Source: DATAGF01 sp963834875 (GTDB lineage: Bacteria; Actinomycetota; Thermoleophilia; Miltoncostaeales; Miltoncostaeaceae). Taken from it: a stretch of DNA of 64,000 nucleotides. The notes beneath the pieces were generated by a model. It made no database searches and was not told where the DNA came from. It saw only the letters and a list, made by a program, of their open reading frames with translations. Position 1 is the stretch's first letter, and every line of letters begins with the position of its first letter. The stretch covers positions 48,400 to 112,399 of the forward strand of contig CAWIDG010000023.1 in the NCBI GenBank assembly GCA_963834875.1, in the 5' to 3' direction. Positions 18,624-26,498 of the stretch are shown here, in pieces. The translations under genes were made by a program, and so were the position numbers.

Positions 18624-18685
18624 ACCCACCGGGTGCGAGCATCGTGGCGGTCTCCTGAACTCCTCCTGAACGGGCTTGCCGGCCC

Positions 18686-19063
18686 TCAGGAGGCCTCGGC
18701 GAGCCTCCTGCGGCGCATGTCGTCCACCCCGAAGACGCCCTGGAGGACGGTGTTCACGAGCCAGATGATGATCGTGGCGCCGACGGCCGACCAGAAGCCG
18801 TCGATGTCGAAGCCGGGGACGACCCAGGAGGTGATGTAGAGCATCAGCAGGTTCACGAAGAACAGGGCGATGCCGAGGGTCAGGATGATCAGGGGCAGCG
18901 ACAGGAGCGTCACGATCGGCTTCACGAGCCAGTTGACGATGCCGAAGACCGCGCCGGCCGGGATGACGACCCACTCGTCGTCGAAGCGGATGCCGTCGAC
19001 GAGCCAGTCGGCGACGATCAGCGCGACGGCGTTGAAGGCCCAGAGCAGCAGGATCCGCTTCAC
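18686..19063 (-). CDS. phage-holin-4-like (PF04020-type) membrane protein
   Basis: The 125-residue protein has four hydrophobic segments: LLLWAFNAVALIVADWLVDGI, WVVIPAGAVFGIVNWLVKPI, ILTLGIALFFVNLLMLYI and VGATIIIWLVNTVLQGVFG. The NWLVKPIVTLLSLPLIILTLG core matches the family once named phage holin 4_2, common in chromosomes and not phage-derived here. GTG 19063 overlaps the fabF stop (GTGA), showing translational coupling. Role unknown; small membrane partner proteins of this kind may affect envelope integrity. Confidence 0.8.
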   Translation of the reverse strand: MKRILLLWAFNAVALIVADWLVDGIRFDDEWVVIPAGAVFGIVNWLVKPIVTLLSLPLIILTLGIALFFVNLLMLYITSWVVPGFDIDGFWSAVGATIIIWLVNTVLQGVFGVDDMRRRRLAEAS

Positions 19064-20289
19064 GCCGCCCCGTCGCCGTCGTGGCGGATGAAGGCCAGGC
19101 ACGCGTTGTGGCCGCCGAAGCCGAAGGAGGTCGAGATGGCCGCGCCCACGTGCGCCTGCCGCGGCTCGAGCACGTGGTCGAAGGGCGCCTCGGGGTCGGG
19201 GTCCTCGAGGTTGAGGGTGGCCGGCAGCACCCCGCGAGAGAAGGCGATGAGGGTCGCGACCGCCTCCAGCGCGCCAGCGGCGCCCAGCGCGTGGCCGTGC
19301 GCCGACTTCGTCGACGACACGGTGGCCCCCGCCAGGCCCGCCCGCACGAGCGCGCGCGCCTCGGCGGCGTCGCCGGCCTGGGTCGACGTGGCGTGCGCGT
19401 TGACGTAGTTAACGTCCTCGATGGTGAGGCCGGCGTCCGCGAGGGCCTCCGCGATGGCGCGGGCGGGTGCCTCGCCGGTCGGGTCCGGATCGGTCGGGTG
19501 CCCGCCGTCGCACGAGGAGCCGTAGCCCGCGAGCTCGGCGTGGACGCGGGCGCCGCGCGCGAGGGCGTGGTCCCGCTCCTCCAGCACGAGCATGCCCGCC
19601 GCCTCGGCGATGACGAACCCCTCGCGGGTGCGGTCGAAGGGCCGCGAGGCGCGGCCGGGGTCGCCGGGATCGCTGTTGAGCGCGCCGGCCCGGATGTAGC
19701 CGGCGACGACCACCGGCGAGAGCGGGGCGTCCGACCCGCCCGCGACCACCGCGTCGGCGCGGCCCTCCCGGATCATCGCGAGCCCGACGCCGATCGCATC
19801 GGCGCCGGCCGCGCAGGCCGTGGCGGTGGCGCTCGAGGGGCCGCGCAGCCCGAGGGCCCGGGCCGCGGCCGCGCACGGGTGGTTGGGGAGCGAGGACGGG
19901 ATGGCCAGCGGGCCGACGCGGTCGGCACCGCGCTCGAGGAGGGCCCGGTGGGCCTCGAGCAGGGTCTCGGCGCCCCCGTGGACGCTGCCGATCGAGACGC
20001 CCACGCGCTCGGCCGGGATCTCCGGGTCGCCCGCGTCGGCCAGCGCCAGCGCGGCGGCCACGGCGGCGAGGCGGCCCGAGCGGTCCATTCGGCGGGCGTC
20101 GCGCTGCCCGAAGCGCTCGCGCGCGTCCTCGCCCTCGGTGACCGGGAACGCCGGGATGGCTCCGACCGCCTCGATCTCGACGACGTCCGCGCCGGAGCGA
20201 CCGCCGGCCAGGGCGTCCCAGAAGGTCTCCACCCCGGCGCCGAGCGGGCTCAGGACACCCGCGCCTGTGATCACCACCCGTCGGCGCAC
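19060..20289 (-). CDS. beta-ketoacyl-ACP synthase II (FabF-like)
   Basis: The 409-residue protein is a full-length KAS II condensing enzyme, which elongates acyl-ACP with malonyl-ACP. The catalytic triad is intact: Cys in TATACAAG, His in NAHATSTQAGD and His in STKSAHGHALGAAGA. The start RRRVVITGAGVLSPLG is typical, and GTG 20289 is chosen because longer readings run antisense through the divergent response regulator. There is no ACP or other fab gene nearby, so it may serve an accessory lipid or polyketide pathway rather than the housekeeping one. Confidence 0.9.
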   Translation of the reverse strand: MRRRVVITGAGVLSPLGAGVETFWDALAGGRSGADVVEIEAVGAIPAFPVTEGEDARERFGQRDARRMDRSGRLAAVAAALALADAGDPEIPAERVGVSIGSVHGGAETLLEAHRALLERGADRVGPLAIPSSLPNHPCAAAARALGLRGPSSATATACAAGADAIGVGLAMIREGRADAVVAGGSDAPLSPVVVAGYIRAGALNSDPGDPGRASRPFDRTREGFVIAEAAGMLVLEERDHALARGARVHAELAGYGSSCDGGHPTDPDPTGEAPARAIAEALADAGLTIEDVNYVNAHATSTQAGDAAEARALVRAGLAGATVSSTKSAHGHALGAAGALEAVATLIAFSRGVLPATLNLEDPDPEAPFDHVLEPRQAHVGAAISTSFGFGGHNACLAFIRHDGDGAA

Positions 20290-20370
20290 GCGGCGGATAC
20301 TCGCAGAGCCTCGCGCGGCGTGCCCAGGCGTAACCTTCTCGCAACCCTGCGGCACCACCATCATGGGCCG
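20290..20370. promoter_or_regulatory. divergent promoter region
   Basis: The 81-base gap between divergent fabF and the response regulator must hold both promoters. No clear operator was recognised. Confidence 0.4.
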
Positions 20371-21066
20371 GTGAGCGACGGCGCGACGACATCCGGGACG
20401 GTCCTCGTGGTTGACGACGAGCCGATCGTCCGCGAGGTGGTGGCGACGTACCTGCGCCGCGAGGGCTACCTCACCCTCGAGGCCGCCGACGGCATCGCGG
20501 CTCAGGCGCTCCTGGCCCGCCAGACCCCGGCGCTGGTCGTGCTCGACCTGATGCTGCCCGGCATGGGCGGCCTGGAGCTGTGCCGCTGGATCCGGGCGCG
20601 GTCCGAGGTGCCCGTGATCATGCTGACCGCGCGCGGCGACGAGGCCGACCGCATCGTGGGGCTCGACCTCGGGGCCGACGACTACGTCACCAAGCCATTC
20701 TCGCCGCGCGAGCTGGTCGCCCGCGTGCGGAGCGTGCTGCGCCGCGCGCCGGGGGCGCGGGCGCCGCGGCGCATCGAGGCCGGCGACCTGGCGATCGACG
20801 CCGGCACCCGCGAGGTCCTCCGCGCGGGGCGCCCGGTGCGGCTGACGGCCAAGGAGTTCGACCTGCTCTGGTTCCTGGCCGGGAACCCGCGGCTCGTCTT
20901 CTCGCGCGATCAGCTCATGGACCGCGTGTGGGGCTACGAGGCGGCCTTCGACACCGGCACCGTGACGGTCCACGTCCGCCGGCTCCGCGAGAAGATCGAG
21001 GCCGAGCCGTCCCGGCCGCAGCACGTCCAGACCGTCTGGGGCGTCGGCTACCGGTTCGTCCCGTGA
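20371..21066 (+). CDS. OmpR-family response regulator
   Basis: The 231-residue protein has a receiver domain (VLVVDDEP acidic pair, phospho-acceptor Asp in LVVLDLMLPG, conserved Thr in MLTARG, Lys in YVTKPFSP) and a C-terminal winged helix ending VQTVWGVGYRFVP, diagnostic of the OmpR/PhoB class. It starts at GTG 20371; the preceding in-frame sequence has no ATG. Its stop overlaps the kinase GTG by GTGA, so it forms a coupled two-component operon. The stimulus is unknown. Confidence 0.93.
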   Translation: MSDGATTSGTVLVVDDEPIVREVVATYLRREGYLTLEAADGIAAQALLARQTPALVVLDLMLPGMGGLELCRWIRARSEVPVIMLTARGDEADRIVGLDLGADDYVTKPFSPRELVARVRSVLRRAPGARAPRRIEAGDLAIDAGTREVLRAGRPVRLTAKEFDLLWFLAGNPRLVFSRDQLMDRVWGYEAAFDTGTVTVHVRRLREKIEAEPSRPQHVQTVWGVGYRFVP

Positions 21067-22181
21067 TCGCCGAGGCGCTGGCGGTCGCGGCGGGCACCCT
21101 GGCGGTGGGCCTGGCGGCCGCGTGGCTCGTCCGCCGCCTGCCCACGCTGCGGGCTCGCGTGATCGGGCTCGCGCTCTGCGCCGTCCTGCTGCCCCTCGGA
21201 GCCGTGCTGGTCTCGGGGGCGGTGATGTTCGACTCCGGGCACGACCTGACGGTGCTCGCGGTCGCGACGGCCTCCGCGACGGCCGCCCTCGTGGGCGCGC
21301 TGCTGGTGGCGCGCTCGGTCATCGGGCCGGTCAACCGGGTGCGGCGCGCCAGCGAGGAGCTCGCCGGAGGCGACCTCGGCGCCCGGGCTCCCGAGCACGG
21401 TCCCGGCGAGCTCGCCGAGCTGGGCGCGGCCTTCAACCGCATGGCCTCGGAGCTGGAGTCGCTCTTCGACGCCCGCCGCCAGCTGGTGGCCCACGCCAGC
21501 CACGACCTCCGGACGCCGCTGGCCTCGCTGCAGGTGATGCTCGAGGCCATCGAGGACGGGCTCGCGCCGCCGGAGCGCTACCTGCCGGCCATGCACGACC
21601 AGGTGCGCCACCTGAGCCGCCTCGTGGACGACCTGTTCGAGCTCGCGCGGATCGACGCCGGGGCGCTCACGCTCGAGCTGCGGGAGGTGGCGCTCGGCGG
21701 CCTGGTCGAGGGCTGCGTTCGCGGCGTCGAGGCTCGCGCCCGTGCCCGGGGCGTGCGCCTCGAGTCGCGTGTCGCGGGCGGCGTGCCGCCGGTGCGCGGC
21801 GCGCCCGACCAGCTCGAGCGCGTGCTGCTGAACCTGATCACCAACGCCCTGCGCCACACCCCCTCGGACGGCGCGGTCGCCGTGCTCGTTCAGGCCGACG
21901 GCGACGAGGTGCGCGTCAGCGTCGAGGACACCGGCGACGGCATCGCCCCCGAGTCGCTGGAGGCGGCCTTCGAGCGCTTCTGGCGCGCCGACTCCGCGCG
22001 GCGACGCGACGACGGCTCCGGGGCCGGCCTGGGCCTGGCCATCGCCCGCGGCCTGGTCGAGGCGCAGGGCGGGCGGATCTGGGCCGAGGCGCGGCCGCAG
22101 GGCGGGGCGCGCGTCTCGTTCGCGCTGCCGGCCGCCGGGACGCGCGCCTATTTACGGCTGTGGTGCCGGCGCCGATTGTAG
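21063..22181 (+). CDS. sensor histidine kinase, 3' end altered by an IS
   Basis: Two membrane segments at the N-terminus (about residues 1-25 and 30-95) enclose a very short sensor loop. A HAMP domain, HisKA with the phospho-His in HASHDLRTPLA (about 146) and an HATPase domain (N-box NLITNALRHTP, DTGDGI, GAGLGLAIARG) follow. The catalytic core is complete up to FALPAAG. The last dozen codons (RAYLRLWCRRRL) lie in the end of the IS481-like element, so the native C-terminus has been replaced, probably without loss of function. It pairs with the upstream regulator. Confidence 0.9.
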   Translation: MIAEALAVAAGTLAVGLAAAWLVRRLPTLRARVIGLALCAVLLPLGAVLVSGAVMFDSGHDLTVLAVATASATAALVGALLVARSVIGPVNRVRRASEELAGGDLGARAPEHGPGELAELGAAFNRMASELESLFDARRQLVAHASHDLRTPLASLQVMLEAIEDGLAPPERYLPAMHDQVRHLSRLVDDLFELARIDAGALTLELREVALGGLVEGCVRGVEARARARGVRLESRVAGGVPPVRGAPDQLERVLLNLITNALRHTPSDGAVAVLVQADGDEVRVSVEDTGDGIAPESLEAAFERFWRADSARRRDDGSGAGLGLAIARGLVEAQGGRIWAEARPQGGARVSFALPAAGTRAYLRLWCRRRL

Positions 22182-22291
22182 GTCCTGACCCAGCTTGAGA
22201 GGGCTCGCGCGCGAGCGGCAGAGGACGGCCACTCGTGGGCGTAGGCCCACTCGGCCCTGAGGGTCTGGATGAAGCGCTCGACTCTCCTATG

Positions 22292-23337
22292 TCAAGCCAT
22301 CGGCGGCCCCAGGGCGGTGTCGGCCCACGCGAGCATCCGCCGGTACACCACGTTGGCCAGATGGCGCTGCAGGGCTCTGCGAGCCTCGCGCTTGGTCTTG
22401 CCCTCGGCCTGCTTGCGGGCGATGAAGGCTCGGCCGACAGGATCGTCGCGCGCCTGCACGAGGGCGATCCGGTAGAGGGCGGCGTTGAGCTGGCGGTTGC
22501 CGCCGCGGTGCAGGCGGTGACGGCCCGAGCTCTGGCCCGATCCGCATGGGATCGGCGCCGTTCCCGAGTAGCGGCCGAAGGCCGCCGGGCCGCGGAAGCG
22601 CCGCACGTCGCTGGCCTGGGCAATCAGGGCCGAGGCCACCGTCGCCCCGGCCCCGTGCAGGTCGGCCACCGGGTTGCCGTGGCGCTCGAGCAGCTCGGCC
22701 AGCTCATCCTCGATCTGGGCAATCCGCAGGTTGAGCCGCTCGATGTCGGCGGCCAGCTGGCGCACGCTGCGGCCCGCAACCTCGGCGGCGAGCCCGGCCC
22801 GAAGCTGATCACCGAAAGGCGCGCCAGCACCTTCTTGCGGTGGCAGGCGACGACGGCGTCCTCGGCTTGCGGGTCGATCTGCACCCACAGCGCCCGCAGC
22901 CGCTGGATCAGCCGGGTGCGATCGCGTACCGCCTGGCGGCGCGAGAGCTCAAGCAGCCGGATCACGCGCACCAGCTCGGGCTCGAGCGCGGCCCTAGCGC
23001 TCGCCGTTGACGCGCACGACCTGGGCGATGGTGAGGGCGTCGGCGGCATCGGTCTTGCCGGGCCGCGGGTGCGCCGATCGCGCCGGGTGCGCCAGGGCGG
23101 CACGTCGAGCACCCGGTGGCCGGCGGCCTGCAGCTGAGCGCAGGTCACCCGGGCGAAGCGTCCGGCGCCCTCGACGCCGATCAGCGCGTCGCCGGCGCCG
23201 TGATCATCGAGGAAGCGCCGCAGCCGGCGGGTGCCCTCAGCCGAGTTGGGGAACGACAGGACGTCCACCGGCACCCCGCCCGCGTCCACCAGGGCGGCGA
23301 CGTGAAAGCGCTTGTGTGCGTCGATGCCCACGAACAT
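22292..23337 (-). pseudogene. IS110-family DEDD transposase, frameshifted
   Basis: The N-terminal RuvC-like domain starts MFVGIDAHKRFHVAALVDAG with the first DEDD Asp, continues to IGVEGAGRFA, and after a shift near 23100 gives GKTDAADALTIAQVVRVNGER before an in-frame stop near 22990. A further shift near 22810 leads to the C-terminal transposase_20 domain (GAGATVASALIAQ, FRGPAAFGRYSGTAP, GNRQLNAALYRIA) containing the expected catalytic serine region. The ORF is cut at least three times, so this copy is probably inactive unless the shifts are sequence errors. Confidence 0.85.
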
Positions 23338-23592
23338 GGCGACCTCCGGCCTCGATCGGTCTACGATCGCGGGCGGGCCGGCGTGGGACGCTCCTGTGTC
23401 GATGCAGCACCATCGGCGCGAGTTCTCCTATCAAGTCACCACCGCCGGCCCGCCCGCGCCCTGGAGCCGACACGTCGAGGCGCAAGCCAGGCCGATTCGG
23501 GGCCGGCATGCCTTTTGCCTGAGTCAGGCCGCCAGGGTGCGGGTGAGCCTCGCCGCCCATGCGGGCGACGGCAACGATCCTGAGACACAGGC
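23338..23592 (-). ncRNA. candidate IS110 bridge (seek) RNA region
   Basis: IS110-group elements encode a structured guide RNA in the non-coding stretch between the left end and the transposase start. This 255-base interval has the right position and size and is coding-free. A CTCCTAT-TCAAG motif at the element end (22284) recurs inside it near 23429 as CTCCTATCAAG, which would suit a donor-recognition loop. This is an inference from family biology; no fold was calculated. Confidence 0.4.
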
Positions 23593-24406
23593 CTTGCCGT
23601 TCCAGCGCGGCGTGTAGGGCGGGATGAGGATGTGACGCGCCCGGCGCGCTGGAGCGCCGCGGCGAAGACGGCGGCGCTGCGGTAGGTGAGCGCGCCGTCG
23701 GCCACGACCGCCTCGGCCGGCCCAACCCCCAGCTCGCCGAAGTGGGCCAGCGCGCGCTCCAGGAAGGCGGCCAGGTGGGCGCCGCTCGTCGGGGTGCTGC
23801 TCGACGTAGGCATAGCGGCTGTGGTCGTCGACGGCCACGTGCAGGTAGACGTGCCCCGCGCCGACATTGAGATGCGAGCCGCTGCCGGCCGCGGGCGCGG
23901 TGGCCGGGCCGGCCAAAGCGCGCCAGGCGAGCGGTGTCGATGTGGATGAGCGCCCCCGGCCGCGACGACTCATAGCGGCGCCAGAGAGGCCGCGGGCCGG
24001 AGCGCCGACGCGAGAGCCCGTGGCGAGCCAGCACCTTGCAGATCGTCGAGCGGGCGCGCCGGCAGTGTGGGCCAGCCGCCCCGGGCCCAGGTTGGTCGCC
24101 TGCCGCGCGGCCAGGATCGGCGCCTCGGCCGCGTCGCTCAGGCGCCGGGGCTGGCGATGGGGGCGCTGTAGCGATCGCCCAGGCAGGCTCCGCTGTGCGC
24201 GTCGGGCTCGCCGGCATCGGCCCAGCGGTGCCACCAGCGGTGGGCGGTCGCCGGAGAGACGCTCAGGGCCGCCGCGGCGGCCCTGAGGCAGTGGCCCTGC
24301 TCGATGAGGCCGACCAGGCGCGACGGCTGGCCAGGCCGAGGGCCGCGTTAGCGTGCAGCTGCATCCGGATCTCCTTCGAGGAGGTGTAGTCTGGCGACCC
24401 ACAGCC

Positions 24407-24535
24407 TCACCGGAGGCCCGGATGCCTCCTCAGCCGTTCACAACGTGTGTGGGGGGCCTAGCCTCGCCTCGGAACCGGTGCCGCGTGGGAGCGTCTCACC
24501 GCCCACCGCGGCGCCGGCGGGCGCTCACGCCGCGG
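24407..24535. other. short gap, nothing recognised
   Basis: A G/C-rich stretch between the IS481-like end and the small membrane protein gene. No gene or clear hairpin is visible. Confidence 0.4.
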
Positions 24536-24697
24536 TCAGTACCACTTTCCCTTGACGAAGCCGCCGAAGGCGATGAGGCCGATCAGGGCGATGATGAGCC
24601 CGATCCAGAAGCTCCAGACGAACATCAGGATGATCCCGATGATGACGATGATGCCGCCGAGGCCGATCCCCCCGACGCGCATGTCGCTCAGTGCCAT
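24536..24697 (-). CDS. small two-helix membrane protein
   Basis: The 53-residue protein starts at ATG 24697 behind GGGAGC. Two hydrophobic segments, GGIIVIIGIILMFVWSFWIG and LIIALIGLIAFGGFV, are joined by a very short turn, and it ends KGKWY. The form resembles small hydrophobic stress or envelope proteins of actinobacteria. No defined family is assigned. Confidence 0.65.
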   Translation of the reverse strand: MALSDMRVGGIGLGGIIVIIGIILMFVWSFWIGLIIALIGLIAFGGFVKGKWY

Positions 24698-24761
24698 GCC
24701 TGCTCCCTGCTCGCGGGTCCGGATGTGCACATCCTGTCGCACGCGTCGGCCGGCGGAACCC

Positions 24762-25103
24762 TCACCCGCCGCGACGAGGGGGCACCGGCAGCTCGCAAGC
24801 CTCGCCCGCGGGCTGGGCGTCGCCGTCAACCAGGAGGTCGCGGTCGAGCTCGGCGATCGAGCGCGCGAACGAGTCGTCGCCGTAGCGCGCGTAGAGGTGA
24901 CGGACGATCCGGCGCGACTCCACGACGACGTCGTCGCCGTTAACCAGCACGGGGACGCGCCGCTGGCCGCTGACATCATCGACCATGTCGCGCTCCTCCC
25001 GCGGGTACGGAACCTCGACGAGCTCGACCTCGGCCGTCACGTTCTCGATCGCCTGGCGCGCGGCGGCGCACCAGGGACACTTCCAGCGGTGGTAGAGCCG
25101 CAC
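24762..25103 (-). CDS. glutaredoxin/GST-N-domain-like thiol protein
   Basis: The 113-residue protein begins MRLYHRWKCPWCAAARQAIE, a thioredoxin-fold start with a CPWC redox motif at residues 9-12. The cis-proline region RRVPVLVNGDDVVVESRRIVRHL matches glutaredoxin-like glutathione-S-transferase N-terminal domains. It would act in thiol-disulfide exchange. The last 15 residues are Pro/Arg-rich and variable. Confidence 0.85.
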   Translation of the reverse strand: MRLYHRWKCPWCAAARQAIENVTAEVELVEVPYPREERDMVDDVSGQRRVPVLVNGDDVVVESRRIVRHLYARYGDDSFARSIAELDRDLLVDGDAQPAGEACELPVPPRRGG

Positions 25104-25138
25104 GTGGGGAGGTTACTGCCCTGTGGCGAGCTCAGTCC

Positions 25139-25634
25139 TCAGCTCACCGCTTTCTTCACGAGCGCGCCGATCCTCGCCTCTTCGGCGGCGGTCAACTCCT
25201 TCAGCGCGAAGGCGGTCGGCCACATGGCGCCTTCGTCGAGGTTCGCCTCGTCGCTGAAGCCGAACGTCGCGTACCTCGATTGAACTTCTGCGCGCTCTGG
25301 AAGAAGCAGACGACCTTGCCGTCCTTGGCATACGCGGGCATCCCGTACCAGGTTTTCGGCGAGAGGGCCGGCGCGCTGGCTCTGATGATCGCGTGGAGCC
25401 GCTCGGCCATGGCGCGATCCGGTTCCGGCATCTCGGCGATCTTCGCGAGCACGGCGCGTTCCCCGTCCGCCTTGTCCGCGCGCGGGCCGCGGCGCCCTCC
25501 GCCTTCAGCTCTTGGGCGCGCTCCTTCATCGCGGCTCGTTCCTCGTCCGTGAATCCTTTGGACTTCTCGCCGCTCGCGGTGGTCCTCTTGGCGGACTTCT
25601 GCGTGCCCTTCTTTGAAGGTTTCCTCTCAGCCAT
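25139..25634 (-). CDS. DUF1801-type protein, frameshifted
   Basis: The N-terminus (MAERKPSKKGTQKSAKRTTA) is a Lys-rich tail, then EERAAMKERAQELKAEG. After a shift near 25485 the YdhG/DUF1801 core appears: MAERLHAIIRASAPALSPKT, WYGMPAYAKDGKVVCFFQSA. After another near 25275 it continues SRYATFGFSDEANLDEGAMW and ends ALVKKAVS at 25139. DUF1801 proteins include the iron-chaperone-like YdhG/YjdI group; their function is poorly known. The corrected length is about 165 residues. Confidence 0.7.
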
Positions 25635-25770
25635 TGCGTAGCACCTCGGCGCGTCGGACGAGTCCCAGCCGCTTGACCTCCGGTGCGATCGCCGGACGGC
25701 TCAGCGCAGCTCCCGGATGCGGATGTGTTGCCCGCGGGATCGCGGGTCCAGTCGAACCGTAGCCCGATCT

Positions 25771-25823
25771 GCGCGGCAACTGTGCGGCGCTCTCTGTCCT
25801 GAAGAGATGAGAACCCCGATCGG
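25771..25823. other. relic of an integrase-proximal arm sequence
   Basis: This stretch (CGGCAAC, then TGTGCGGCGC, then GATGAGAACC and ATCGGGA) resembles 49721-49774, the sequence between the integrase and the tRNA at the other end of the element. Here it lies outside the left attachment site. It may be the trace of an earlier related element. See findings. Confidence 0.45.
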
Positions 25824-25870
25824 GAGCATTCGGGACCGGCGCGAAGCGACGGGCCCGGAGTTCGCCCGAG

Positions 25871-25896
25871 AGTGCGGCGGCACACGCCGCCGCACT
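25871..25896. repeat. perfect inverted repeat abutting the left att site
   Basis: AGTGCGGCGG and CCGCCGCACT form 10-bp arms with a 6-base spacer and end exactly one base before the 43-bp repeat. The arms contain the same TGCGGC word as the 12-base iterons, so this may be an integrase or excisionase site, or a terminator. Confidence 0.5.
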
Positions 25897-25939
25897 ATCG
25901 GGACGGGCGGATTCGAACCGCCGACCCCCGCCACCCAAA
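25897..25939. repeat. left attachment site: 43-bp copy of the tRNA-Pro 3' part
   Basis: Forty-three bases are identical to 49768-49810, in the same orientation, covering the tRNA-Pro T-arm, variable loop and 3' side of the anticodon arm up to the anticodon. No tRNA 5' half follows here. This is the classic signature of site-specific integration into a tRNA gene by a tyrosine recombinase. Confidence 0.88.
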
Positions 25940-26059
25940 AGCGAAATCGCCCCGTCCCGTGGGGTTCCGCGATGTCCCGTCATGCCCCGTGATCCCGCCA
26001 GGCTAGCGAGGTCTCAGCGACCATCGGACCGGGGGCCCGGAGCGCTGCGGGACCGACCC

Positions 26060-26092
26060 TGCGGCAGAGAGTGCGGCAGATTGTGCGGCAGA
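26060..26092. repeat. three 12-base-spaced TGCGGCAGA iterons
   Basis: TGCGGCAGA occurs exactly at 26060, 26072 and 26084. The matching words TGCGGCAAC (49721) and TGCGGCACT (49733) at the integrase end have the same 12-base spacing. This is the expected pattern of arm-type integrase or excisionase sites, one set inside each end. Confidence 0.65.
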
Positions 26093-26138
26093 TGCCGTCG
26101 GCGTGGCGGCATGACGGGCCTTGGGGGCACCCGTGGAG

Positions 26139-26294
26139 CGGTCCGCCTGCGTGCGGTGGGTTGTCGAGCGCACGTTCGCGTGGTTGCACAACTTCCGCCG
26201 GCTCCGCATCCCTTGGGAACGCGACGCCAGCATGCACCGCGCGCTGCTGAGCCTCGGATGCGCATTCATCTGCTGGCGACGCCTTGAGCGGTGA
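26139..26294 (+). pseudogene. IS5-family transposase, C-terminal remnant
   Basis: The frame ending at TGA 26292 encodes RWVVERTFAWLHNFRRLRIP and SMHRALLSLGCAFICWRRLE, the conserved C-terminal end of DDE transposases of the IS5 (IS427-like) type, including the catalytic Glu in VVERTFAW. The N-terminal two thirds are absent. A non-coding tail repeated elsewhere in the window follows immediately. Confidence 0.75.
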
Positions 26295-26420
26295 ACGCGC
26301 GATCCACCCTCTGCGCCTCTGTCGGATGGAACGAAGCACGACAGCCTCGCGGCTCCCCTTTTTCCACAGCAGGAGCGACGCGGAAGCCGATCGCCGCCTG
26401 CGGACAACCGCATGTCGTCC
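26291..26420. repeat. dispersed IS-tail repeat, copy 1
   Basis: This stretch is about 85% identical to 34145-34270, sharing GCGCCTCTGTCG-ATGGAACG, AGCACGACAGCCTCGCGGCTC and GGAGCGACGCGG-AGCCGATCG. It directly follows the IS5-type remnant here and is probably the element's 3' non-coding end. Confidence 0.65.
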
Positions 26421-26498
26421 AAGACAGGCGTCTGCGACTGCCGCCCATTCGCTTCCGCTATCGGACCCATTGCAGGCGTTGGGCGGCAGGCGGCGTTG

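Larger units (their letters stand above)
22283..23592 (-). mobile_element. IS110-like insertion sequence
   Basis: The boundaries are defined by the two halves of the interrupted IS481 transposase, which rejoin as NGK|VERF if bases 22283-23592 are removed. The insertion is 1,310 bases, without terminal inverted repeats or an evident target duplication, as is normal for IS110. Its transposase reads on the minus strand, preceded by about 255 bases of 5' non-coding DNA. Confidence 0.75.
22146..24364 (-). pseudogene. IS481-family transposase, interrupted and frameshifted
   Basis: ATG 24364 follows AAGGAGA. The first part carries a helix-turn-helix (HCLRAAAAALSVSPATAHRWWHRW, in pieces of two frames), then the RRYESSRPGALIHID entry to the integrase core and HVAVDDHSRYAYVE, and stops making sense after IPPYTPRWNGK (to 23593). 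The missing end is found at 22282 downwards: VERFIQTLRAEWAYAHEWPS and later TYNRRRHHSRK with TAG at 22146. The piece between is an IS110-like element. Several frameshifts add to the damage, so this copy is dead. Confidence 0.85.
22154..24406 (-). mobile_element. IS481-like element hosting a nested IS110-like element
   Basis: The outer boundaries are suggested by inward-facing GGCTGTGG at 22154-22161 and at 24399-24406 (complement), a short imperfect terminal inverted repeat. No target duplication was seen. The left end falls in the 3' end of the histidine kinase gene. Subtracting the nested insertion (22283-23592) leaves about 940 bases, close to the usual size of a 1-kb IS481 element. Confidence 0.65.

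Noticed and set aside
18686..19063. Prophage holin
   Set aside because: The protein belongs to a chromosomal membrane family with that historical name, and it is coupled to fabF with no phage genes nearby.
25627..25985. Small ORFs containing GGGGRRFESARP
   Set aside because: These are translations of the tRNA-Pro 3' fragment, a common source of false proteins.
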